A stretch of 64,000 bases of DNA from Gari tellinella (GCA_922989275.2 OV277871.1:60347848-60411847), one strand, 5' to 3'; counted from the stretch's first letter, positions 11,263 to 24,042 are shown. Numbers and translations are program-made. The notes: a model not told the origin generated them from the sequence alone.

Positions 11263-11275
11263 TTATAATTTCACA
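11263..11275 (+). repeat. Target-site duplication, right copy
   Basis: TTATAATTTCACA, identical to 5190-5202. The boundary with the ATTC tail is exact. Confidence 0.85.
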
Positions 11276-11479
11276 ACTGCCTACCCGTAAATTGACTTTA
11301 CATGACAATGTTGGCACCAAACAGTCTGGTTGAAAATAAGGATGAATGAAGTTTAATATTGTTTTATAAAGTTTATTGTGCTATGGATATACTTTTTTTT
11401 AAAATATACCAACAAAACAACACATCACCAATATGATAAAGTGTATCATTTCATATTCGTAGTCATATGCTTATTATAC

Positions 11480-12130
11480 TCCCACCATCCGTATGTCGGT
11501 CGGTCCGAGCGCACGAAAGGTCCTTTGTTGGGTAGGGAGAACAATAAATTCCATTCATTCCGTGATTGCCCTATTGTTATTGTTGGGTATTTTAGTGTAC
11601 TGTTGGGTACTTTTAAACAAAAAATATACCCAACAAATGTCCAACTGTGAGAACGTCCGTATGTCGGTCCGTATGTCGGTCCGTCGCGCTTTTCCGCTTT
11701 TTCGCCTTTTTCTTGAAAACTGTTTATGATACAATCTTCAAACTTATTACATTATCAATGTTATTTGGGGACACTCATTAGTAGGTTTCATAACTCTTGC
11801 ACCCAATTTGACAGAATTATGCCCCTTTTTAACTTGATTTTTTTTGTCTCTTAATTGAGAATTTTTTCTTTGAATATGCCATTTTCTTGAAAACTATTCA
11901 TGACATTGTCTTCAAACTTAGTACACATTATAAGTGTTGTATTGTAAGACTTTTCATCAAGTTTAACAACTCTTGCACAAAATTTGACAGAATTATGCCC
12001 CTTCATAACTTGAAATTTTGTACCTTAATATGCATTTATTCTTTGGACATGTCATTTCCTTGAAAACTATTTATGACATTGTCTTCAAACTTGGTACACA
12101 TTATAAGTGTGATGTTTGCATACTCTACTT
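11480..12130. repeat. Bivalve tandem repeat with ~170-bp units
   Basis: Begins with repeats of cgtatgtcggtc and continues with three diverged units recognised by ttgaaaactgtttatgaca, cttcaaacttagtacacatt and ttgacagaattatgcccctt (starts ~11,712, 11,888, 12,058). Open frames across it are repeat artefacts. Confidence 0.65.
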
Positions 12131-13060
12131 GAACCCGGTTTTCGTCAGCAAGTGCGCTGACGGAAGTAGCCGAAGATCAACGGAATCAGTTGGATTTTTG
12201 AGAAAAGTGACAGTAGTCACCGAAACTGTCAAGTACGTAAATATTTTCTAGTAGTGTCATAAGAAATGTATATACATATGTCATTGTGCTGTTTGTGACA
12301 GGTCAGTTGGAGTGGGGGTATTTATCAACTTTAGTGATAGCAGTTCTAGTTGAATTTGACAAAGAATATTGACAATGTATGTTTCGACATCAATACTTAC
12401 GAGAGTTGAATTCCTTAAAAGATATTTCATCTATACGTGTATATTTCTTCTCATAAATTCTTTTATAAAGTATCATTTTAAAATGCAAAATCCAATTATA
12501 TTGAATAGGATGTTATCATTATTAAAACCAGTGTTGTTTAATTTATATCCTTATATGGACATTTTTATGGAATAGATATTATGTTGTAATTCCGCAAACT
12601 GTCATGACTTGTAACTGTAATTCCGCAAACTTTCATGACTTTGAGTAGAACTTCCCATAAATGCGAAACGGTTTTACATTTTATATACGTAGTCTTCTGT
12701 TCCATTACAAATATTACGTTTCTAATCTTTTTCAAGTTTCCATTTAAACAAGTTCATATGTTTGCTAATATGTTTTGTATTAATTTAGACTTAAACTGTT
12801 TGACACGATTAACAAGGTAAGACTGTTCTAAATTTGTAAGGAAGTTTTCCCAGTCTATTCCACATTGTGTGACTGTATGGTTTTATGAATGTTTTGTCTC
12901 GCATTATGTTGTAACATTACTTTTACTAGTTTTATGTTGATACAATTTATTGGTCGAAATCAGTAAATTTTACAGTACAAATATCTAAATTGATTATTAT
13001 ATCATCTTCTACTATGTTCAATAGTAAGAGTTAGGGTAGTGAGTAAGAATGTTGGGCTTG
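12130..13060. other. AT-rich non-coding stretch
   Basis: No recognisable gene. One short direct repeat: gtaattccgcaaact plus tcatgactt occurs twice with ~29-bp spacing (12,589-12,645). The small open frames have no family resemblance. Confidence 0.4.
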
Positions 13061-13160
13061 ACAATAGAGGCTGATGAATATGCACGACCTAGAATACTAG
13101 TATGTGACTTCACATAGCTATTTGCATGCGTCTTGCAGTGGTGCCCACCGCCTCTATTGT
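13061..13160. mobile_element. Small TIR MITE (ACAATAGAGGC ends)
   Basis: ACAATAGAGGC at 13,061-13,071 and its exact complement GCCTCTATTGT at 13,150-13,160 enclose ~80 bp of non-coding DNA. The arms are too short to exclude chance, but the size fits a MITE. Confidence 0.4.
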
Positions 13161-13293
13161 CGTTGACTTGCGTCTAAATTGACACAAGTGTCTTTGAAAC
13201 CCCCTCACTGCCATGACGTCATAACATTTAAACAAATGGCGTCTGCTTTTATTTCTCAAATTCAAAGTTTATCTATCTTGACTTAAGATATAA

Positions 13294-13349
13294 TAGTTTG
13301 GATCCTGATCAGTCGACGCGTTATGCGGTGTCTGTTCAGGATCCAAAGT
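13294..13349. repeat. Short hairpin element, GATCAGAC family, copy 2
   Basis: agtttggatcctgatcagtc pairs with the complement ending ggatccaaagt; the loop carries gcg-ttat-gcgg. It is followed by gtttacaaaca. Another arm-like remnant (agataatgatcagaccc) lies at 13,408-13,426. Confidence 0.65.
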
Positions 13350-13585
13350 GTTTACAAACAGGCATTGTACTCAGGTAAAGGCAGTGAGGGTTTTAGTGTC
13401 AAATAGTTTAGATAATGATCAGACCCAAGCTACATGTACTCTGCATATGACACGGGATAATCATTACAAGTCATTTTTTCGCCCTTAAAATATTAATAAA
13501 ATTTCATAACGTCTGTTAAAAAGCATTCCTCATTCCATTTCAATTTTAACCCTTATCCTGCTGATCGCAACTTTACTGGTGTTTG

Positions 13586-13650
13586 CAAACAGTTTGGATC
13601 CAGATCAGACACCGCATAATGCGGCGTCTGATCTGGATTCAAACTGTTCG
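13586..13650. repeat. Short hairpin element, GATCAGAC family, copy 3
   Basis: Arms caaacagtttggatccagat / atctggattcaaactgttcg with cagacaccgc-ataat-gcggcgtctg between them: a near-perfect stem of about 29 bp. Downstream (to ~13,760) come acactcgttt and gcagacgacaatttcaaagc, the same host-repeat body as at 2062 and 31,590. Confidence 0.75.
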
Positions 13651-14378
13651 ACACTCGTTTTAAGGTTTCTAGACTTTACAAATAAATGAATTTAAATCTA
13701 ACAAAAATTGCAGACGACAATTTCAAAGCAGACGATATTACAGCAGGATAAGTGTTAAAACATGAATGTCATGTCCACACTGAATGCACGACAACAGCTC
13801 CTAAATCACTTGACAGAATGCTAGAGCTGCTCAATTAACCCCTTCAAGGCTGTTATATCGACTGTTAACAAATTGCAGTGTGTTGATTTCTCAAAATTAC
13901 TCATTGACCCATAAGGCAACGTTTTCGTGTCTTTTTCCAACAATTTACATGGTAATAGTACTGTCGTTCTACGCAACTAGGCTGCCATTTTTCCGGAAGT
14001 TTCGGATTTTTATCCTAGCAGATGGTAGCGGAAAGCCGACTGAAAGTAAAGTTTTAAGTAATTGCGCTTGAAATATAGAAAAAAATGAAATCTTAGGACT
14101 GTTCAAGGTCAACTTATGGCAGCCCTGATGCAAACAGTGTAGACCCTGATCTCCCGTAGGAGCCCTGTGGTTAGTGTGTACACGTTTTGTCCTTTTGCAG
14201 TAAATTCATTTATCCACGTTAGATACATACAGGTGGTTCGTGCACATGTTATTGCACGAGTTTTCCGATATTTTCGATCTTAAGTAGTCACGTGGTCAGC
14301 TATACAGATTCCAATCACTCGAGGTAAATGCATTACGGATAATAGACGTGTATTAGATTTGTAAAGCCAAAAACAAAT

Positions 14379-14740
14379 ACCTGTGTTTCCTATTACATGC
14401 CCAAAAATATTAGGGACGGACGGTCGGAAAATCTTCTTTTTTTTTTCTTTTTTTTTATAAAAACATACAATTATACATATAACTTTCTGATGGAGTACTT
14501 TTTACATACACATGCATGAATGTATTCTATTGTGCAAACCTTATAAATATACATTCAATTTTTTGTTCTTATTGATAGGTCCCGTTATCAAAAATCTAAA
14601 CCTGTATGATTGTTTATAATATCTGTATATAGGTAAACAGTGAACCGTGAATGTACATGTACTTGGCACTTTCCACGATTTAGGGGTGTATGTATTGCTG
14701 CAGTCTATCTAACTAAGCTGTCGATATGCCGACAGAGTGC

Positions 14741-14771
<31 letters not shown>

Positions 14772-15235
14772 CCGAAAATGGACTGCGCTAAATATTATGG
14801 TTCACTGCTCGTTGTTTACTTATACCAAGACGGCAAAGTAGTAACATATAAGACAGGTGGAATGAATTCTGTTTTGAAATGTGTTGTATGCATGTTAAAT
14901 GTGTCATTGATAAATGTCGGCTGCATGTTGAATGTGTTTATGGTTAACTAATTAGCATATCACATCTTCAAGTAAGCTACTTTATGACAGATTTAGAGCA
15001 AATTTCACTTCGATATTTGCTAAAGCTTATTAAAAAAATCAATTTTAAAACACTTAAACGTCTATAAATTAGCTTTGTAAACAATTTAACGGAGAATATA
15101 TTCTATTACACGCTCCTAAAAAATCGATGTTCCCAAAAATGACCGACATTTGCCAACACATTTTTCGTAAAGTGAAAAAAAAGTTTAGGGTCGGGGGAAA
15201 AAACTAGGGTCGGTCGGGTTACCGGAAACACAGGT
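14379..15235. mobile_element. TIR element with ACCTGTGTTTCC ends
   Basis: About 857 bp bounded by ACCTGTGTTTCC (14,379-14,390) and GGAAACACAGGT (15,224-15,235), with weaker subterminal symmetry (attagggacggacgg / agggtcggtcggg). Contains a ~30-nt C homopolymer (14,744-14,773). No transposase visible; the open frame across the C-run has no recognisable domain. Confidence 0.5.
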
Positions 15236-15387
15236 AATTTTTTATTTTGCCTAATGGGAAATTCAGAGAGCGCGACACGTGGTGTTGCTAATGAAGAACT
15301 TCTTACTCCACATTTTTGTTTTCAAAGTAATTTGGACAAAAGTGTTCTTCCCTTAACGGGAGTTAGGAGATGATTTGCTAAATTCCA

Positions 15388-15633
15388 GTGTCCAGCAAGC
15401 TGAAGGACAGTTCTAAAGTGAAATTCTTAAAATGGACTAGTAACCGGAAACAGTCCGAGTTTAACTCGGATGTGCTGGATGATATAGACTCTGTTACATG
15501 TAAGTCCTTAATACGCAATGGAGAACAGTGTGAGTCTTTAGAGAGTTTATGTTGTTACAAAGAAAGTAAACCGACGAAACAAACTGATAAAGTTGGCAGA
15601 CAGGAGAGAGGGAGGGTGGGCTACAGTAGCTAG
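15388..15633 (+). pseudogene. Short open frame, possibly 5' part of the interrupted DIRS element
   Basis: An 81-residue frame rich in Ser, Lys and Asp (SSKLKDSSKVKFLKW, then DDIDS), ending at the left edge of the giant inverted repeat. On the far side (from 21,117) charged sequence (ACDSDDDKMIRRAES) precedes the DIRS-like RT. I infer that the two were once one gag-like region split by the inverted repeat. No named domain is visible. Confidence 0.3.
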
Positions 15634-18420
15634 TCTAAGCTGTAGACCACTTTTATTTGCGGTGAAAGGACAATACAACCTTTTGGTACTATCTTATTGC
15701 TTATTTCCTCAGGAGTTCGGAAACAATCGTCTGACGCATATTTAGGTAGTGATAAGGGGATATAATTGGGGTTAAAGTTGTCTGCCCTTGGATTTTTAAG
15801 CAAAAAATGACATCCTTATTGGGCTTTATTTCATGTGTTACAGATTTAAAAGTGGTATTTTGTTAGCATTTATCAATGTAGTTTACCTAAAAACAAATTT
15901 TGAAAATGATTCAGGAAAATTTCAGACTCATTTAAATCCAAAATGGCCGCCAAAGTGGCTAATTTTAGTAACATTTCAGCTTTTCGAGCAATAACATTAC
16001 TTATATTGACTACAATTGATACTCATATGGAACAATTTTAGTTGATTCGTATTGCACATTAACTTATATATCAAACTAGCTTTTTATTTGATGAGTTTCC
16101 TGTCATCCAGTGCTGAGATAATCCAAAATGGACGCCGTATATACCTACCTTATTAATTTCTACTTACATAAATTTTCTTGATTTGGACTTTCAATTCCTT
16201 TGTAAGATTTTCAAGATGGTATTTCATAAGCAATTATTAAAGAAGTTTCCCCAAATACATATTTTGAAAATGTTTTAGGATAGTTTCAGAGCTATTGTAA
16301 TCCAAAATGGCTGCCAAATGTCTATTTTTAGTAACAATTAAGCTTTTCGATCAACTCAACTACTTTTATTAACTTTATTTGATATTTTATAAACAATTTT
16401 AGTTGTTTCTTATTGAATATTAAGTGAGAAAGTCCAGTAAGCTTTCATTTTGATTTGTTCCTGTCATCCAGTGCTGATATAATCCAAAATGGCTGCCGTT
16501 TATACCTTTTTGCTATATATTTCTACTAGTATAAATTTTTCTTGATTTAAAAGGTTATGCAAATATTTTATGTTTGTGTCTTTCCATGTCCTTGTGCCAA
16601 ACATAGTTCAATCCGATAAATGCTGAAGTTGGTAATGCTTTTACAGGATAATAGTGGCCTTTATTGACCACCATACAAATAAAATGTTTATTAGATCAAT
16701 AATGAATTTTTCTGATACAGATAACTATAAGGATAGATGTGCCAATAAAGGGGATATTTCTTTCAAATGTTGAACCTATTTATTATTACTTAGTATCAAA
16801 ATGAATGGATTAAATGTGTAGCGCTGTGTAAAAGCCTATATTTTGTTCCCAGTTGTGTAATGTACATGTACATAAAACAACTCATGATTTATCAAGCAAG
16901 GCATTTAATAAGCGGTTCAAAGCCTAGGTCGTTTCGGTGGGTTTTTTTAAATCTAAGGAAACAAATACAGGACTTAAGTTAACCACTTAATGGTACAAAA
17001 AGCACCATGAAGCTAAATACCCTTTTCACTTATTTAACGGATTCACTGAGGAGAAACTCTGATCTTAGCGAAGCTATTTTTCCTTTTTTAACAAGTGCAA
17101 TGTAGATAGATTGGAAGCTGGGTACTTATAAGTCGAGGAACCCAGATCTTACGTGAAGTCAAATCTTTGATGGTAAGACCTGGCACAAATGTGATTTTAT
17201 CAGACGATAGAGACGTCGTGTCTCCAAATAAAATTATGTGTCCATTATTCTTCCAGTGTCATTTAATGATTCAATAGGTAGCCCTGTGTGTTTATACAGC
17301 AATGGCAATGCTGTTTTGGGCCCGATGCATTCCGGTTTTGACCTCAGAGACAGTATGGCAATGTTATATTCCGCAACCGGTATGTTTTATTATAAATTAT
17401 CGAAATCAAGGGGTTGATCCAAGAAAGAGTATCCGGGAAAATGCGAAACAATAGAAACAATAAAGACAATATGATTATTGTGATGCTATGAGAAGTGACG
17501 ATAAGCGTCATTAAAGCAAGGGAGGTCGTGCACCATCACAGTTGTAAAACGAACTTTAAATAAACTCTAAAAAGGAATCATAGTATTATAGAGAAAGTAA
17601 CTAAATCAGATCAAGATTATTGGCAATCTGACCATTGAATGTTCTCAAGGATCACTTTTCTGGAACACTAATAGACTCCGAAGGCGTTGCGACTTTAACT
17701 TTCTTTCATATAACTATGCTACATTGATTTTCTCAATGAAGGTGGTAATCCTCACAGGCTTGCAATCTGGGTGACAGGACTAGCAGGATTTTTCCTGCAA
17801 TTGAAGTTCGTTCAATGCTCTAACAATAGTTGATATTTTCTTTCCAAACAGACATAATAAAAGGCAATGAAATCAAAAGGGCAAATTTTAACTACAATTC
17901 AACTGTACTGGCAATATCTTCTTTGCAATGCTGAATCAAAGACCTAGAAAAAGGCCTACGGTATTAACTACCTGAACCCTTAACTGTCGAAACTCTAGTG
18001 AAGGGTCAAACTTAGCTGCAAGGTGCTTGAAGTGATTCTTAAATGAATGTGCTATACACAGGTTCAAGAGCTAGACTGATAGTCATTGCAGGCTAGTTAC
18101 AGCAAATTCAAAATTATATTCTATGAATGTATAAAGTGTGGGTTTCATATCATAATAACTAAGTACATGTATATTTTTGCAACCAACAGTTAATAAAGTT
18201 GAATCTTAGCAACTCTGACTAGACGATTTGTCAATACATATATCTTGCTTTCTTTTATTTTAAAACATTTACAAGAGCATCTGGTTGTGGGTTTTAGTCT
18301 TCACCACATATTCCTGCGTAACTATAGTACATGTATATATCTTATGTTGACTTAATATTACATGTGCTGTATACTCTTACATATACATGGACTATTGCTT
18401 CACTATCAGATGCAGTGACA

Positions 18421-18610
18421 AGTGAGAGAACAGCCTGTTTGGTCAAGACTTTTCCAGTGACATAATGTTTGCTGCAAGTCATGGAAATATAAAAACAGGA
18501 AAGCACCTCACTATGGGTCTTGGAATCAAAAGTCTAACCTTTCTAGAAAGGTTATTAATATTCTCAACCATATGTGTCATAGCAGGAACTACATGGGAGT
18601 AGAAGAACTG
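18421..18610 (+). pseudogene. Left-arm copy of an uncharacterised TE-borne protein fragment
   Basis: Translated on + in broken frames it gives segments like KVINILNHMCH and VEELV, homologous to the better preserved minus-strand copy at 18,703-18,903 in the opposite arm. Stops and frame changes show it is dead. Confidence 0.5.
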
Positions 18611-18702
18611 GTATAATGCCCTACTCCAGACCAGTTGTCAAACCAGTTGTAACAATCTATTACAAGTTGACATTTTACACTCACTTACGGTAATTCTGTC
18701 GC

Positions 18703-18903
18703 TTATTCAGTTTTCAGTTCTTCTACTGGCATGTGGTTTATGCCATGCCTCATACGGTTCAGAATATCAATAACCTTTTTAGAACCTGTCAGGCTTTTGA
18801 TACCAATAATCATAGTTAGGTACTTTCCCTTTTTCCACATGACTTCCAAAATACTATCGCATGAAACAGTCTTGGCCAAATAGACTGTTGTTTCACTTCT
18901 CAC
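18703..18903 (-). pseudogene. N-terminal fragment of an uncharacterised TE-borne protein
   Basis: 66 residues including GIKSLTGSKKVIDILNRM and VEELKTE. The 'G-KSLTGS-KVI-ILNR-GH' pattern is, from memory, a hallmark near the N-terminus of a large multi-copy protein family in cnidarians, molluscs and arthropods, usually uncharacterised and probably transposon-borne. Its more C-terminal regions appear in the decayed copy at 44,300-46,900. The methionine start is chance; upstream codons (TTVYLAKTVSCDSILE) also look coding. No biochemical function can be given. Confidence 0.5.
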
Positions 18904-21114
18904 TGCGCCTAAAACTATTACATGTACATGTACCGGTATATGTAAGAGCAGTGTTTATTGGACATGCTCCTTGGGAACATTCTACGCATGGCCAGCTTTC
19001 AAAGATTCTTGCTCTAGTTAAGTAAATTTCTCTGGAATACTAGTATCCCTATGTAGAGTTTATTTAAACTTCCTTTTACAACTGTGATGGCAAATAACCT
19101 CCCTTGCGATCATATGAGTATCACTTATTCATGCTGAAAGTCACTCATCTTCACTTCCAATGTTTCGCAGGATACTCCTTCTTGGATCGGCCCCAGGGTT
19201 GATTGTGATAAGTTATCACAGAGCATGCAGCTTGGGGGAATAAATACAGCTGTACGTAATTGGGATAATAGCTCAACTGTCTATGATACACCAAGGACGC
19301 AATGTTTACGCTTTTGTATCCTTTGTGTCTGTTTGTTCCCCGAACCCCGAACAGGAGTCACACTACTATAGTAGCTAACATTGAATCATGAAATGACACT
19401 GAAAGAATAATTGACACATATTTGGAGACAATACATCTCTCTTGTCTGATAAAGTCACATTTTTTCTATTAGTGCCTAGGTATTTTCATCAAACGGTTTT
19501 ACTTTATTTACGTACTGGGATTTGTCAATGTGCAACACACACTTCCTCGACTTATTGGTGTCTACCTTCCAGTGCAACTACATTGCACTTGTGAAAGATC
19601 ATAACCAGTATCGTTCAAATCACAATTAAATTAGTAAAACAAGTATTTAGCTTCGGTGCGGCTTTTGAATCACTAATTAAGTTTTTAACTTATGTCCCCC
19701 ATTTGTTTCCGAAGATTCAAACTATGAAATAATGAATGCTTTGTAACACTTATTAAACGCCCTGCTTAATTTATCATGCTATAGCCAGATTTACTTATAT
19801 TCACTGTTGACATACATACTAATTTTTCAACTGAAAATAGCAATTTCAACAAACCCGCGAAAACTTGTGACAAATATGTTTTATGTGTATTATACACCCG
19901 GGTACAAAAAATAAGCTTTTATATAGTGCTACACATTATACACATTTGTTTTTAACTAAAAAATAATTGATATGTCCTACCTTTGTAAACAAATATCCCC
20001 TTTATTGGCTAATATATCCTGATAGTTATCTGTATCAGAAAAACAAACTTTATCAAATAAATACTTTGATTGTATGGTCGTCAATGTTGGCCATAAGTTA
20101 TTCCTGTAAAATCATTACCAACTTTATCAGCATGAGCTATGTTTGCCACAATGACATGGAAAGAAACGCACACAATTTTTTGTTTTTGCAAAACCTGGCA
20201 AATCAAGAAAATTTATATTAGTAGAAAATAGTAAAAAATGGTACCAACGGCAGCCATATTTGATAATATCAGCACTGGACCATAGGAACCAGTCAAAATG
20301 AAAGCTTATCGGATTTCTTAGTAAATGTTTAATAAGAAACAACTAATTCAGTTTATATAATATAAATTACAGTCAATAAAAGTAGTTGAGTTGCTCCAAA
20401 AGATAAATTGTTACTAATAATAGCCATCTTGCAGCCATTTTGGATTTCAATGAGTCTGAAACTATCCTAAAACATTTTCAAAATATGTGTTTGGGGACAC
20501 TTCTTCAATAATTGATTACAAAATATCATTTTGAATCTCTAAAAAATGAAATGAAGGCCCCAATCAAGAAATTTTATGTAAGTAGAAATTAATAAGGTAG
20601 GTATATACGGCGGCCATTTTGGATTATCTCAGCACTGGATGACAGGAAACTCATCAAATAAAAAGCTAGTATGATATCTAAGTTGATGAACAATACGAAT
20701 CAACTAAAATTGTTCCATATGAGTATCAATTGTAGTCAATATAAGTAATGTTATTGCTCGAAAGCTGAAATGTTACTAAAATTAGCCATTTTGGAGGCCA
20801 TTTTGGATTTCAATGAGGCTGAAACTTTCCTGAAACATTTTCAAAATGTGTATTTAGATAAACTACATTGATAATTGCTAACAAAATACCTTTTTTAAAT
20901 CTGTAACACATGAAATAAAAGCCTAATAAGGATGTCATTTTTTGCATAAAAATCCAAGGGCAGACAACTTTAACCTCAATTATCTCCCCGTATCACTACC
21001 TAAATACGCGTCAGACGATTGTTTCCGAACTCCTGAGAAAATATGCTATAAGATAGTACCAAAAGGTTGTATGGTCCTTTCACCGCAAATAAAAGTGGTC
21101 TACAGCTTACACTA

Positions 21115-21610
21115 AGCTGAGTACGAGTCTGTCGACCTCGCTTGTGACAGCGATGACGACAAGATGATACGCCGAGCAGAGAGCCGTGCGTTGGCCAAGA
21201 AGAAGCAGTTCCGTTGTAGACTAGGGGCTCGGATAAGTCTATGTTTACGATTCTAGTATTTGGTTTATGCCTAATTTTCGTTCCTTTCGCCGAACATCAC
21301 CGAACATCCAGTTTTTCGCCTGCGGAGCACTCGGTCATAAGCGGTCAGATTGACCAAGAACACTCCGAATGCCTGTCCAGTTTCAAGGATCCCGAGTTAA
21401 TTCCATCCCCGGCCAAGGATTCGTTGCCATGCCGACAGGGTCTATGTAACGAGTTGGGGGCAGACAGGCCCCAGCTACATTTGTCAAGCAGCTGCCAGCA
21501 CCGGAACAGAAGCCATCAGTTTGAAAATGAGTATTTATTTGATCAGACTAACGTTAATGCTCATATACTGATATCTCATACGAACTATTTTACGAACTTT
21601 TTTTGAATAT
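21115..21610 (+). other. Probable gag-like region of the DIRS relic
   Basis: Short frames with charged sequence (DSDDDKMIRRAES, ALAKKKQFRCR) just outside the inverted repeat and just before the RT relic. Position suggests the first ORF of the DIRS element; no domain is recognisable, and the frame changes several times. Confidence 0.35.
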
Positions 21611-21619
21611 CAGGAAGAT

Positions 21620-22885
21620 ATGCTCTCAGAGAGAAAAGAGTCCCTTAAGGGCAGGTTACGTTAAAACAAGCTATTTGGGCATGATGTCCTTTGTGCAACA
21701 GTAGGTGTTGTTTCTAAAGGTTATCACATTCCATTTTCGGAGACACCGACTACTTTTTTCATGAAAACTATCAAAGTCTTAGAATTTCGGAGCTTAGTAC
21801 AGAAGCTGTCGCCGAATTTATAAGAACAGGTTGTGTTTTAGAGGTTCTTTTCATACCATATTTGGTAAGTCTGCTTTCTGTAGCTTTTAGCAGCTCTGGT
21901 AAACCTCGTCTGATATTAGATTTAAGTGTAATTAATAAATATGTCTGGATAGAACATTTCAAATTTGAGGATTGGTCTGTAGCTTGTGTATATTTGATTA
22001 AAGACGGTTTTAAACTAGATATCTCGTCCGCTCATCATCATATTGACATTGCTGCTTCTCAGCATACATTTTTAGGATTATTTTGGAACAAAAAAGGAGT
22101 ACAGCAGTACTTCGTTTTTACAGTATTCCCTGTTGGTTTAACCTCGGCGCCATTTATCTGGACGAAATGCTTAAGATTCATTGTATGATTCATTAGAGAA
22201 AAAGGTATAAGATTTGTCTTGTTTTTTATGATGGGCGGGGTGTTAATAAAACCGTACATGCACCTAAATGTTGAGTTTGTACAGTCAGTGTTTTCAAGAG
22301 CTGGTTTTCTTTTGAACTTAAAAAAGTCTTATTGGAACCTACTCAAATTCTTGAGTGGTTAGGTTTACTTTAGAATTTAAGGGGTAATTGTCTAGAAATT
22401 CCTGAAAGACGCATTAATAGGGCCCTTGAAGTCGCTGATTTCTGTTTACAAAAGGGGTCAGTTTTAACAGCTAGAGAGATTGCGAGATTAACGAGCAGAA
22501 TAATTTCTGTAATGCCCGTGGCTGGGAACATTTGCAAATTGATGACAAAACACCTGCAATACTGTATAGAATCCAGAGATGGTGGTTGGGATTCAGACGA
22601 GGATCGGAGGGGGCTTTTCTAGAAGTCCGGTTTTAAAAGGAAAAACTGTCTTCTAGATTAGCCAGACGCTTCAACGTTCAGGTAATGGATTCTGTCACGA
22701 TATATTCGGATGCAAACAGCGTGGCATGTATAGAGGGCTGTTCTGATAAGGTGTGCCGTAGAAATTGGTCAGAGTCAGAGAAGAACACTAGTTATACATG
22801 GCATGAAATGATGGCCATTTTGTTTTCTATTCGGAGCTTTCATATCCATATAGCAGGCTTTAACACTTTCCTCCCTGAAACTTAA
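21620..22885 (+). pseudogene. DIRS-like reverse transcriptase / RNase H relic
   Basis: Pieces in changing frames follow the DIRS1-type order: SLKGRLR, VVSKGYHIPF, LLSVAFSSSGKPRLILDLS with VINKYVW, FKLDISSAHHHIDI (motif A region), FLGLFWNKKGVQQYFVF, PVGLTSAPFIWTK (motif B), then a damaged YxDDG box. At 22,221-22,240 the codons give FFMMGG instead of the expected aromatic-x-DDG, or FYDG in the neighbouring frame. IPERRINRALEV, LTAREIARLTSRIISV and PVAGNICKLMTKH follow, then RNase H-like IYSDAN and TWHEMMAI. No tyrosine recombinase is seen downstream. At least three frame changes and stops show a dead copy. Confidence 0.75.
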
Positions 22886-22970
22886 AATGGACAATCCCAG
22901 TTTCCATTTTAGTCTAGTTCATTTCTGACTTTCAAGGGTTATTTTTGTCAATGTTTTACATTATGACAAA

Positions 22971-23029
22971 CAGTGAAGACCCAGACCAGAGGGCTCCGTG
23001 AGGAGCCCTCTGATCTGGGTGTTCACTGT
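22971..23029. repeat. Strong hairpin, variant of the GATCAGAC family
   Basis: cagtgaagacccagaccaga pairs with tctgatctgggtgttcactg; the central stem is gggctcc-gtga-ggagccc. The AGGGCTCC core recurs in the 56,084 hairpin and near 62,915. Confidence 0.7.
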
Positions 23030-24042
23030 GTGCATAGGACAAGTGTATTTTCACATGGATACTGTTTGAAAGGAGGCCTATATGCGGGACTAGGGCTCAA
23101 AGGGTTAACGTAAATTGGTGCACAGACAATCAAAACTATGTAGACTGCGATTACATCAATTCCTGTTATAACGCAACTATTTCGATGTCACTATAGTATT
23201 CTATGTTATGTACACTGAGGTGACATGAGATTCCTGTCATAATGCATGGATTTCAATATCACTATAGTATTATATACTATGAACGCTGTGGTGACTTGAG
23301 ATGACTGTGAAAATGCAAGTAGTTCGATGTCACTATAGTATTTTATGCCATGTAGACTGAGGTGACATCAAAAACCTGTTATAATGCAATTATTTCGATG
23401 TCACTATATTAGTATATACTATAAACATTGAGGCGACATGAGATTCATGTCAAAATGCACGGATTCCCATGTCGCTATAGTATTCTATACCATGTTCATT
23501 AAGGTGACATGAGATTCTTGTCATAATGTAAGGTTTCTATGTCACTGTTGGATTTCATACCATGTAGAGTGAGGCGACATTAAATTCCTGTTATAATGCA
23601 ACTATTTCAATGTCATTATAGTATTGTAAACCATGTTCTTAAAGTGACATGAGATTGCTATCTAGTAGTAAGGATTGCGATGTCACTTTTGTAATCTCTG
23701 TCATGTAGACTGAGGTGACATCAAACATATATTCTATACCATTTTTTATTGAGATGACATACAATTCCTGTCATAATGCAAGGACTTCAATGTCACTATA
23801 GTATTCTATAATATGGTCATTAAGATCACATGAGATTCCTGTCATAGTGTAAGGATTGCTATGTCGCTGTTGTATTCTATTCCATATAAACTGAGGTGAC
23901 ATCAAAACCCTGTTATAATGCAACTATTTCCATGTCATTTTAGTATTCTATACCATGTATCATAGGTGAGATAAGATTCCTGTCATAATGCATGGATTTC
24001 CGTGTCACTATAGTATTCTATATATATGTATTCTATAGTATT

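Larger units (their letters stand above)
15636..21109. repeat. Giant diverged inverted repeat (~5.5 kb)
   Basis: The left arm (15,636 to ~18,610) and right arm (~18,690 to 21,109) are reverse complements over almost their full length with moderate divergence. The outer ends match (taagctgtagaccac / gtggtctacagctta), as do blocks at cggaaacaatcgtctgacgc, ccaaaatggacgccg, tgtccattattcttccagtg and catcacagttgtaaaa. The left arm has ~650 bp extra (about 17,680-18,350). Each arm contains two diverged ~370-bp tandem units near its outer end. Both arms encode, reading toward the centre, the same ~65-residue protein segment. Either a foldback element or two copies of one transposon joined tail to tail. 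Confidence 0.8.

Noticed and set aside
14640..14951. Open frame through the poly-C tract encoding a proline run
   Set aside because: Depends on the homopolymer length, lies in a TIR element and has no recognisable domain.
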